Origin: JBKEAR01 sp047972425
Lineage (GTDB): Bacteria; Pseudomonadota; Alphaproteobacteria; JBKEAR01
Assembly (NCBI GenBank): GCA_047972425.1
Contig: JBKEAR010000019.1
Coordinates: forward strand, 4,558-68,557
Length of the DNA: 64,000 nt
Direction of reading: 5' to 3'
Shown: one piece after another, positions 37,656 to 45,147 of the stretch
Layout: every line of letters starts with the position of its first letter
Numbering within the stretch: the stretch's first letter is position 1
Notes under the pieces: model-generated
Databases searched by the model: none
Told to the model about the DNA's origin: nothing
Seen by the model: the letters and a program-made list of their open reading frames with translations, nothing else
Translations under genes and position numbers: made by a program

Positions 37656-38951
37656 ATGATGAAAAAAAACCTCTATGCAACGGTAATTCTGGCAACCCTT
37701 ATGCAAACCCCGATTATAGCGAATGCCGCCGGACCTTTAGTAAACTCAACAGTTTTTTATACCGATGATATTGCCCATGTAACAGCGGTTACCAAAGTGT
37801 TTGGCAATAGCCAAAAAATTACCGAAGCTATTGTGGAATTTAACGAGCCGATTTTGGCATCTTCGGTTACGGCCGATAGCTTTAGCGTGAATGAGCGGAA
37901 TATAAGCAATGTTTATGTATCGGATTCTGTGGCAACCGATGCCGAGCCAAAAGATGGCCAATATGTTCATATCATGCTAAACCCCGCCGATGAAGCTGCC
38001 ATTGTTTTTGCTGCCCAAGTGGATATTGCTGCCCAAATAGTGGTTACACAAAATCAACCAGTACAGGCTGTAAGCGGGCAAAAGGTTGCCGCCCCCGAAA
38101 AACCCTTAATCAATACACGCCAAACCAATTTGTTGGTCGATGACTTTCTAACCATGCGTTTTAAAGACCCCGAAACCGGCTTACTTTTGGATTATAATTT
38201 ATATATCCCTAAAAATCTTGACCCCGGTGCAAAATATCCGCTTGTATTATTTATGCATGATGCGGGCGTTACTGGCACAAATCCACGGCGTAGTTTGCAG
38301 CAAGGTCTAGGGGCGGTCGCTTTTGCGAGTGCGGGGGATCAAGCCAAACATCCGTCCTTTGTTCTAGCCCCGCAATATCCGGTGGCGATTGCCAATGATG
38401 TTTCGCAAAATTCCGAATATCCCGATATAACCGTGCGTTTAATTGAACAGCTTACCCAAGATTATGCCATTGATACCAACCGTATTTATACCACAGGGCA
38501 ATCGGGTGGCTGTATGACATCCATTGCGTTAAATATTAAATATCCTGATTTATTTGCCGCCTCATTACTTGTGGCTGGCCAATGGGATGCAAGCCAAACA
38601 GCGCCCCTTGCCCAAGATAATCTATGGGTGATTGTATCGGAAGACGATGCCAAAGCCTACCCCGGCATGCAAGCGATTATGGAAGTTTTGGCCGAAAACG
38701 GTGCTAAAATTACCGAAGATAGTTACGATGCCAAATGGTCGGCGGCCGAGTTTGAAAAAGCGATTGCGGCAACCCAAGCCAAAGATGCCGATAATAATGT
38801 GTATTTCACCCATTTTACCGCGGGTTCGGTTTTAGATGAAGGACAAGAGGTCAACCCGGGTAGCGGCCATGTGAATACATGGGCTTATGCTTATAATATT
38901 GCCCCATTGCGCGATTGGTTATTTACACAATTGAAGGATAAAGCCGAATAG
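37656..38951 (+). CDS. Secreted alpha/beta-hydrolase with an Ig-like N-terminal domain (esterase/depolymerase-like)
   Basis: The 431-residue product has a signal peptide (MMKKNLYATVILATLMQ, cleavage near ANA-AG). An N-terminal beta-rich domain (about 25-140) resembles the Ig-like domain of EstA-type esterases. A hydrolase domain begins with LDYNLYIPKNLDPGAKYPLVLFMHDAG and contains the nucleophile in TTGQSGGCMTSIA. A likely catalytic His lies in NPGSGHVNTWAYAY. It resembles PHB-depolymerase/feruloyl-esterase-type proteins. AGGAG precedes the start. It is flanked by 34-base direct repeats. Substrate is unknown. Confidence 0.8.
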   Translation: MMKKNLYATVILATLMQTPIIANAAGPLVNSTVFYTDDIAHVTAVTKVFGNSQKITEAIVEFNEPILASSVTADSFSVNERNISNVYVSDSVATDAEPKDGQYVHIMLNPADEAAIVFAAQVDIAAQIVVTQNQPVQAVSGQKVAAPEKPLINTRQTNLLVDDFLTMRFKDPETGLLLDYNLYIPKNLDPGAKYPLVLFMHDAGVTGTNPRRSLQQGLGAVAFASAGDQAKHPSFVLAPQYPVAIANDVSQNSEYPDITVRLIEQLTQDYAIDTNRIYTTGQSGGCMTSIALNIKYPDLFAASLLVAGQWDASQTAPLAQDNLWVIVSEDDAKAYPGMQAIMEVLAENGAKITEDSYDAKWSAAEFEKAIAATQAKDADNNVYFTHFTAGSVLDEGQEVNPGSGHVNTWAYAYNIAPLRDWLFTQLKDKAE

Positions 38952-39529
38952 CGAGCTGATTAGCAATCTGGTTCATATAAGAAATTGAAGTAAATTCCTG
39001 CTTTCGTAGGGTTTTGCCGAAGGCGAACAAAAATAGGATAATCCCCTCCAGCGGAGGGTGTCAGGCAGAACCTGACGGGGTGGGTTGGGTATTTTAACTG
39101 ATATGAATGTATTTTTGAATGAATAAAAGTAAACACACCCCGTCACTTTCAGCGATACCTCTCTAAAGAGGGGATATTCTTACTCTGCTTGTCTCCGACA
39201 AGACCCTCTAAAAAAGAGGGGATAATTGGGGAATAAAAAACAAATTTTATAGAATGAAGCTTAGAGAAAGCAATGGCTTTCTCCTTTAGGTCAACGCGAA
39301 GCGTTGCGGAGCATAGGGGCAGAGCCCCATAAAATAGGTTATCGGAATGACGGCTAGAGTGTAACAGAAAAAGTATTCAAAGTTTATTTCACTTAAGGCT
39401 ACACCCAAATTAGTACTCAAAACAATGCTCGATGCCTCGGTATTCTTTTTGGCCTTACCCATATTTGAGCTGATAGAAGCCTTGGCCAAAAAAGGCTATT
39501 TGCATTTTTACTTTAACTTACCATAAATG
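38952..39529. repeat. Gene-free mosaic of inverted repeats after the esterase
   Basis: Hairpins include CCCTC-cagcg-GAGGG-like (about 39044-39058), GTCAGG-cagaa-CCTGAC (about 39060-39076), CTTGTC-tcc-GACAAG (39188-39202), CAACGC-gaa-GCGTTG (39292-39306) and GGGGC-aga-GCCCC (39316-39328). A longer pair, TGACGGGGTG and CACCCCGTCA, spans about 39073-39155. Only a 53-codon remnant (39365-39526) looks protein-like. Confidence 0.7.
39365..39526 (+). pseudogene. Possible C-terminal remnant of a membrane protein gene
   Basis: A 53-codon open frame bounded by stops encodes a hydrophobic stretch, ASVFFLALPIFELIEALAKKG, and ends just before a strong terminator. The only internal ATG is at residue 20 or so, and no ribosome-binding site is seen. 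The terminator placement suggests the 3' end of a former gene. I do not recognise the family. Confidence 0.3.
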
Positions 39530-39565
39530 AAAAACCGAGCTTTAAAAACTCGGTTTTTGTTTTTA
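39530..39565. terminator. Bidirectional terminator next to the proW-proX remnant
   Basis: AAAAACCGAG pairs with CTCGGTTTTT and has T-rich tails on both strands. It ends the minus-strand pro operon and a possible former plus-strand gene. Confidence 0.85.
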
Positions 39566-39577
39566 ATAAAAGACTAT

Positions 39578-40444
39578 TTAGTTTTGTAGGGCTGCTTTGC
39601 GGGCTTGGTCTAACCAGCTATCCCAAATGGCTTGGTGATTAGCTACCCATTCATCGGCATGTTTGGCAATATTGCTCTCGGCACTTTCGCCATCTTCCAT
39701 GCGGGTATTTTGTGCATTAATATCGCCAAGCGGTAACTCAATAAGGCTTAAAAACTTCGCGGCTGCGGGGTTTTTCTCTAAAAATTTATTATTGGCAACC
39801 ACACGAATATCTGAGACCACAAAGCCAAGGTCAACATCGGGTGTAACGCCGCTATCAATGCCTTTTACGCTCATCCATTGCTCGCTACCTTTTTGGGCAT
39901 CATTGGGTTGAATGCTCGGTACATTAAGCCAATAATCAACATCGCCCAAGCCACCGGCTCCAATCAGTGCCGAGGTTACAACCATAGAAAGTGCCATCAT
40001 AATGGTTTGGTTAAGGCCGGCAAAAATACTGGGGCGGGCTAACGGAAGTTGCACTTTAAATAAAACTTGCATGGGGTTTGCACCATAGGCACGGGCGGCA
40101 ATAATCCCAAGTGGGATACCGATAATGGTACAAATAATGACCGAGCATACAATCATAGCAAGTGAGGTCATGGAAAGTTGCCATAAACCCAATAAAGCAA
40201 TAATTAAAAAGCTTAATTCGCTAAATATTGCCAATTTAATACCCCCACGCCAAAAAGCAATGGCCGTGATAATGGCAATCATAATCAGCGGGTTGGGGAG
40301 CATGAAAATATGAATGAGAAAATCTAAAAACGAGTTAACCGGTGTTTTAATTGCTTGGAAAACATAACGATAGTTAATCATCCAATCCATTAAATTATCA
40401 ATCCATTGTTGTAATGGAATTAGGGCTTCGGAAAAGTTCCACAT
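39578..40444 (-). pseudogene. ProW-ProX deletion fusion (glycine betaine/proline transporter remnant)
   Basis: This 288-codon frame joins parts of two proteins. Residues 1-118 match the N-terminal half of ProW permease, up to IIGIPLGIIAAR. About 65 residues normally present are missing, and the frame resumes at AYGANPMQVLFKVQLPLA and runs to LIGAGGLGD (about 167). It then switches to the C-terminal part of the periplasmic binding protein ProX (DVDYWLNVPSIQP to the end, with FLSLIELPLGDINAQN and DSWLDQARKAAL). The ProX signal peptide, most of its N-domain and the ProW C-terminus are gone. It begins at the truncated proV stop. A functional transporter is unlikely. Confidence 0.85.
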
Positions 40445-40914
40445 TATACCGTCTCCTCTAATTTATTATTATTTTCTTTGGCTTCATCCTTAGGTGCATC
40501 GGCAATATTGAGACCAAAGGCTACATTATCAATGACCGATAAATGGGGTAGCAATGCAAAGGATTGAAACACCATGGCCATTTTGCTTTTACGCACCTCG
40601 CGTAAGGCTTTTTTATCTAATTTTGTAATATTGGTATCGTCAATAATAACATCGCCCGTTATGGGGCGAATAAGTAAATTTAACATACGGATCAAAGTGG
40701 ATTTACCCGAGCCAGAAAGCCCCATAATCACAAAAATTTCACCCGGATAAATTTCTAAATTGGCATCGTAAACGCCCACATGTTTGCCGGTTTTTTCTAA
40801 TATTTCTTGTTTGGTTGCCCCTTTTTGTAATTGTTGAATGGCTAATTTTGTGTTTTTGCCAAATATTTTAGAGACATGTTTAATTGTAATCTTCGGCTGT
40901 TGGGCTTCAGACAT
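40444..40914 (-). pseudogene. Internally deleted ProV ATPase (glycine betaine/proline transporter)
   Basis: The 156-codon frame keeps the ProV N-terminus (VSKIFGKNTKLAIQQL), Walker A GLSGSGKST at 65-73 and the Q-loop VFQSFALLPHLSV near 117. It then jumps after VAFGLNI (about 136) to a charged tail. The ABC signature, Walker B, H-loop and CBS domains, roughly 200 residues, are absent. The stop overlaps the next start, so the operon's original coupling survives. Without signature and Walker B it cannot be an active ATPase. Confidence 0.85.
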
Positions 40915-41265
40915 AATAACTCTTTGTTAATTTGCGAATGCGAAATAACATTACATCTCCCAAAATACTGGGAGTGTATCAATGATGATTTCATACAATA
41001 TTGAGATTAATATCGTCTCAATGTGAATTTATCGAATATAAATTCCTTTATTTATCTTCGCTTAGATTCTACTTATCTGTTATGCTCTAAACAATTGCAC
41101 CATAAAACTTTGGATTCGACACCCTAAAGAATGTAACTGATTATACATTCGCAATTATTTGAAAAATAATGAGCACAACCTCATAACAAAAAGCACTATA
41201 ACATAGGCCAGAATAAAAATCAAAACACAGCCCTGCCAATGTTATCAAGATATTGTCAGATAATA
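40915..41265. promoter_or_regulatory. Gap upstream of the proV remnant
   Basis: No gene is seen. It contains CTCCCA-aaata-CTGGGAG-like (about 40957-40974) and the inverted repeat ATTGAGA (41000-41006) with TCTCAAT (41016-41022), which could be an operator of the old pro operon. The rest is AT-rich without recognisable structure. Confidence 0.4.
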
Positions 41266-42501
41266 CTATTTTTGCGTGAGTTTAATCTCAATGCGGCGGT
41301 TTTGGGCGAGGTCTTGGGGGCTATTGCCTTCATTAATTGGGTGATACTCGCCAAAGCCAGCAGCCACAAGGCGATTAGGCGGCACACCATCGTTAATCAG
41401 CCGCTGCACTACCGATAACGCCCGCGCATTAGAAAGCGCCCAGTTATCCTTATATTGTGTACCCGAATAAGGCCTTTTATCGGTATGGCCGTCCACACGG
41501 ATAATCCAATCGATATCATTGGGGATTTTTTGGGCGATAGATTTTATAATGCCCGCTAGCCGATCCACTGATTGTACGCCCTCAGTACCTAAGTCGGCAG
41601 AGGCCGAGTTAAATAATACACCCGAAGATATAACAAAGCGATCGCCTTCGATTTTAATATCATCACTATTGCCCAAAGCTTGGCGCAAATTACCAAAAAA
41701 TTCTGAGCGATATTTTTGTAACTGATTAACCTCTGAAGCTAAAGCTTCATTGATGCGATTACCTAAATCGGAAATTTCTATTTTTTGATTTTCGATGGTT
41801 TCATCTCTTAAAGCCAAGGCATTTTCTACATTTTGCAGGCTGGTGGCTAAGGTACCGATTTGCTCTCTTAGGGTAATCATTTCGGCCTCGGCATCAATTT
41901 GCGCTTGCGATTTTACCGACAATTGGCTGTCTTTATCGCTGACCTCTTGCGTTAACGCTGCAATGCGCGCATTCAGCTCTTCTTCGCTGAGTTTCGCTTG
42001 GGTCACTTCTTCTTGGGCTGCTTTTAATGCCGTTTGTTGCTGGAGCTTAATATTGGTAATATCACCCAGTAATTTTTGCCTTGTGGCCTCTAAGGCAACA
42101 ATTTGCGCATTTAAACTACTGGTTTGTTCTTGGTTATAAACGCTTTCTTCTTGGCGTAAGCCAATCAGCTCGCCAAGCTCTCTCAGTAGTTTTTCTTGCT
42201 CAAGTTTGGCCTTTTGTAAATCGGCAGATAACCCGGTGACTTGGGTTTCGTAAGCACCCACTTGGTCTTCATATTCTTTAACAATATTGCCAAATTCATC
42301 AACCTGTTGCGTGGCATCGGTCAGCTCGGTTTCTAAGGTGGATATTTCCTCATTTTTACCGCTTAAACTTTGGCCTAAACTAAAGGATATTACCGAAAAT
42401 AAAGCCATCATAAAGACAAACAGCAATAACAGGGTCGATATCGCATCAACAAAGCCCGGCCAAACATCAAATCCTTGTTGGTCTTTTCTACGCCGTGCCA
42501 T
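41266..42501 (-). CDS. MotB-like peptidoglycan-binding protein with long coiled coil (OmpA domain)
   Basis: The 411-residue protein has one N-terminal membrane segment, QGFDVWPGFVDAISTLLLLFVF, with an Asp (residue 19) at the position of the proton-binding Asp of MotB/TolR-type proteins. A coiled coil rich in Glu and Gln spans about residues 50-265. The OmpA/MotB domain follows, with VDGHTDKRPYSG, NWALSNARALSVVQRL and GFGEYHPI...NRRIEIKL. It directly follows the MotA/TolQ-like gene. The pair should form a proton-driven stator anchored to peptidoglycan; its target is unknown. No flagellar genes are nearby. Confidence 0.82.
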   Translation of the reverse strand: MARRRKDQQGFDVWPGFVDAISTLLLLFVFMMALFSVISFSLGQSLSGKNEEISTLETELTDATQQVDEFGNIVKEYEDQVGAYETQVTGLSADLQKAKLEQEKLLRELGELIGLRQEESVYNQEQTSSLNAQIVALEATRQKLLGDITNIKLQQQTALKAAQEEVTQAKLSEEELNARIAALTQEVSDKDSQLSVKSQAQIDAEAEMITLREQIGTLATSLQNVENALALRDETIENQKIEISDLGNRINEALASEVNQLQKYRSEFFGNLRQALGNSDDIKIEGDRFVISSGVLFNSASADLGTEGVQSVDRLAGIIKSIAQKIPNDIDWIIRVDGHTDKRPYSGTQYKDNWALSNARALSVVQRLINDGVPPNRLVAAGFGEYHPINEGNSPQDLAQNRRIEIKLTQK

Positions 42502-43593
42502 TTATTCACCTGTATTCGGGGTATTTTTATATAATAATTGCTCTAATATGCGCTTAATTTGGTTAAGCTCTATCCATTGTAAATCTTGCTCTTGGCTTTC
42601 CTCTTTGGCTAAATGTACATTGGTTTGCTCTAGCTGTTTCGCAATATAATGCAAAATATTATCATAATAATTTTGTTGGCTATTCGACTGTTGCGCTAAA
42701 AGATTATCAATAGTTGTTTTTTGTGCATCAATCATTTGGCTATTATATTGCGCCAGCTGATAAAGTGCCGGCATATCTTTGGCCATGGCATCAATAGAGG
42801 CATTAATATTTTCGGCAATTTTAATATTACCGGCGGTTAATTGCGATAATGCATTCACTTGCTTTTGGCTTTGCTCTAAAAAAGCTTGCATTTGGCTAAG
42901 GGATATATTTTCTTTCCATTGGGTGAGTTTAGAGATAATTTCTTCAACCGCAAGCATAAAGCGGTTTTCGGCCTGATTAACCTGTAAATGGATAAAACCC
43001 AATATCAAAGATGCCGAAAGCCCAAATAAAGAAGATGCAAAGGCTGTGCGCATGCCCGAAAGCGGTTGTGATAATTGGCCGAGTAGCTGATTAATCACAT
43101 TTTCATTGGCGTTTTCGGTAAAGGAGCCAGAGAAAATTTCGGTGAGGCTAGAGGTTGTAATTAGCAAACCCCAAAATGTGCCCAATAGCCCTAAAAACAC
43201 CAATAAGCTAATCACATAGCGGGATATCGCTTTATTTTCATCGAGCCGAGCTTCGACATTTTCGAAGATAAATTGTGTATTTTGCGGGGTGACTTGGTGG
43301 TCTTTAATCTCACCTTGTATCGCTTGCAGCGGCTTTAAAAAATGCAATGGTTTTTGCGGTAAATCCTGTTTTTTCATCCATGCATTTATCCAAGCACATT
43401 CATTTTGCAGGCGCAATAATATCCATATATTGTAAATAACACCTAAAATAAACACAATAAGAATAAGGGAGTTTATGGGAATATTTGCCATAAAAAAGGA
43501 AATAAGATGCTGATATAATAAAGCGATTAGCCCGATGATGATAGCTAAAAAAAATAGAATGCGTAGCCAATATCGGTTGAGTGAAATTGTCAT
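42502..43593 (-). CDS. MotA/TolQ/ExbB-like proton channel protein
   Basis: I start at 43593, after AGAGG; an ATG 11 codons upstream is possible. The 363-residue protein has two N-terminal membrane helices, a cytoplasmic stretch, then the channel core LLVFLGLLGTFWGLLITT and GMRTAFASSLFGLSASLILGFIH. A helical tail of about 150 residues follows (coiled-coil-like, Gln-rich). The core matches MotA/TolQ family signatures. It abuts the MotB-like gene, and the two genes form an operon. The long tails recall envelope motors, but no partner enzyme genes follow. Confidence 0.82.
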   Translation of the reverse strand: MTISLNRYWLRILFFLAIIIGLIALLYQHLISFFMANIPINSLILIVFILGVIYNIWILLRLQNECAWINAWMKKQDLPQKPLHFLKPLQAIQGEIKDHQVTPQNTQFIFENVEARLDENKAISRYVISLLVFLGLLGTFWGLLITTSSLTEIFSGSFTENANENVINQLLGQLSQPLSGMRTAFASSLFGLSASLILGFIHLQVNQAENRFMLAVEEIISKLTQWKENISLSQMQAFLEQSQKQVNALSQLTAGNIKIAENINASIDAMAKDMPALYQLAQYNSQMIDAQKTTIDNLLAQQSNSQQNYYDNILHYIAKQLEQTNVHLAKEESQEQDLQWIELNQIKRILEQLLYKNTPNTGE

Positions 43594-43716
43594 AATGTGA
43601 GCCTCTTCTTTTTTTATGTTTATCATAGCCTACATGTTCTTTATGTGCAACACACATATTGTTGACTTTGGCTTGATAATCGGGTTTAAATGGATAAACA
43701 AAAATAGGGAGTACCA

Positions 43717-43926
43717 ATGGAATATTTACGGGTAATTTTATATGCAGGGGCTGCTTTTTATTGTGGTTATACTGTAAAAATGGGATATGACGAATATTTA
43801 AAATCGGGCGATAAACGTATTATTTTAGCGATGGTGGCGTTTTCGATTGCAACCGTTGTAATTGGCTATTTATCATACCGTGAATATAGGCGGGTAAAAG
43901 CCGAAAAAGAAGATAAGAAAGAATAA
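43717..43926 (+). CDS. Small membrane protein (69 aa)
   Basis: Two hydrophobic segments (VILYAGAAFYCGYTV and IILAMVAFSIATVVIGYL) and a charged Lys/Glu tail are seen. I do not recognise the family. GGGAG precedes the start. It lies 15 bases before another micro-protein and upstream of rsfS, probably in the same transcript. Confidence 0.65.
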   Translation: MEYLRVILYAGAAFYCGYTVKMGYDEYLKSGDKRIILAMVAFSIATVVIGYLSYREYRRVKAEKEDKKE

Positions 43927-43941
43927 AAAGGAGTATATAAT

Positions 43942-44067
43942 ATGGAAGTTGAACAATCAGCATTTTTAAGCCCTCCAATGTTAATTGGCTTAATTGCACT
44001 TGGGGTAGTATTGGTTGCGATTGCTTATTTGGCTTATGGGCAACATAAGAAAAAAGATGATAAATAG
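43942..44067 (+). CDS. Single-span membrane micro-protein (41 aa)
   Basis: An ATG at 43942 follows AAAAGGAG by nine bases and opens a 41-residue frame. It encodes a short polar N-terminus, one hydrophobic helix (MLIGLIALGVVLVAIAYLAY) and a lysine-rich tail ending at TAG 44065-44067. The good ribosome-binding site and classic membrane micro-protein layout support a real gene. Function is unknown. Confidence 0.6.
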   Translation: MEVEQSAFLSPPMLIGLIALGVVLVAIAYLAYGQHKKKDDK

Positions 44068-44155
44068 TTTTGCGATAGATGTTGCGCAAAATAAGGAAAT
44101 TGACTATATTTGAGTTAGTTAAAAATATTGAGAAAAAATTAAGGAGCTCTGCTAC

Positions 44156-44536
44156 GTGACAACCGCCGAAAAACCAATTTTAGAAGGCAAGGCACTTTTA
44201 GATGTCATTATTGAATCCATTGATTCTGATAAAGCCGAAGATATTGTGACCATTGATTTAGGAAACAAAACCGATATTGCCGATTATATGGTTGTGGCAT
44301 CGGGTAATGTTAACCGGCATGTTGCGGCAATCTCGGAGCATTTAGCCGAAAAACTTAAAAAACTCGGCCATTCACCTATCCAAGTAGAAGGTTTAGAAGA
44401 AGCCGATTGGGTATTATTGGATACTGGCGATGTGATAGTGCATGTTTTTCGCCCGGAAGTACGCGATTTTTATAAAATTGAGCAAATGTGGGAAGAAATG
44501 CCATCGCTTTTGTCGCGACAGGTCGAAGAATTATAA
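44156..44536 (+). CDS. rsfS: Ribosome silencing factor RsfS
   Basis: RsfS binds ribosomal protein L14 and blocks subunit joining under starvation. The 126-residue product has DIVTIDLGNKTDIADYMVVASG and DWVLLDTGDVIVHVFRPEVRDFY, highly typical of the family. The start is GTG at 44156, about nine bases after AAGGAG. It is followed six bases later by rlmH, a common pair. In other alphaproteobacteria the pair usually lies near nadD/obg, which are not seen here. Confidence 0.95.
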   Translation: MTTAEKPILEGKALLDVIIESIDSDKAEDIVTIDLGNKTDIADYMVVASGNVNRHVAAISEHLAEKLKKLGHSPIQVEGLEEADWVLLDTGDVIVHVFRPEVRDFYKIEQMWEEMPSLLSRQVEEL

Positions 44537-44542
44537 AGCGCA

Positions 44543-45004
44543 ATGAAAATACAAATCATTGCCATTGGTAAAGTAAAAAAAGGGGCGATTGAGTCCCTTT
44601 TTTCGCAATATGCCAAGCGCATAAAAAGGTGGAAGTTAGAGGTAAAAGAATTTGCGGAATCCCAAGCCCAAACGGGTGATGCTCGCAAGCTTGATGAAGC
44701 CGAAAAAATCTTAAGCCAAATAAAACCGGGGTGCATTATTGTGGCCTTAGATGAGCGGGGTGAGCATTTAACCTCGCCAGAGATGGCCAATTTTATGGCC
44801 GCGCAAGAAAATGCCTCGGCCTCTTATATCAGCTTTATCATTGGCGGCCCCGATGGCTTAGATGATACCATTCGTGCGCAGGCAAAATCCGTTTGGGCTT
44901 TAGGGCGGGCAACATGGCCGCACCAGTTGGTTCGGGCTCTGTTGGCCGAGCAAATTTATCGCAGCCAAACCATAATTGAAGGTCATCCTTATCATCGCAG
45001 TTAA
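44543..45004 (+). CDS. rlmH: 23S rRNA (pseudouridine(1915)-N3)-methyltransferase
   Basis: RlmH is a SPOUT methyltransferase that modifies pseudouridine 1915 of 23S rRNA on assembled ribosomes. The 153-residue product has IGKVKKGAIESLFSQYAKRI, the SAM-site IIGGPDGLDDTIRAQA and the C-terminal QIYRSQTIIEGHPYHR. It follows rsfS by six bases with only a weak ribosome-binding site, consistent with coupling. Confidence 0.96.
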   Translation: MKIQIIAIGKVKKGAIESLFSQYAKRIKRWKLEVKEFAESQAQTGDARKLDEAEKILSQIKPGCIIVALDERGEHLTSPEMANFMAAQENASASYISFIIGGPDGLDDTIRAQAKSVWALGRATWPHQLVRALLAEQIYRSQTIIEGHPYHRS

Positions 45005-45045
45005 GAATGGTTATAAAAAAAGTATCATACACAGCGATAAACGTT

Positions 45046-45121
45046 TTTGAATAAACAAGTTTTATGTTATATTGCTAGCGAATGTCTATATGAAGAAAAT
45101 TATTGAGCCTATACGGGGCTC
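45046..45121 (+). promoter_or_regulatory. pnp: Candidate pnp promoter and leader hairpin
   Basis: TTTGAA (45046-45051) and TATATT (45068-45073) are spaced by 16 bases. Downstream, GAGCC (45105-45109) can pair with GGCTC (45117-45121) in the leader about 27 bases before the start. In enterobacteria the pnp leader hairpin is the site of autoregulation; this one is short and only suggestive. Confidence 0.4.
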
Positions 45122-45147
45122 GAATAGAATGAAATTAAGGAATAAAA

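Noticed and set aside
41266..43593. Zorya defence system
   Set aside because: The MotA/MotB-like pair resembles ZorA and ZorB in layout, but no ZorC, ZorD or ZorE gene follows; an rsfS-rlmH housekeeping cluster is on one side and a pro operon remnant on the other.
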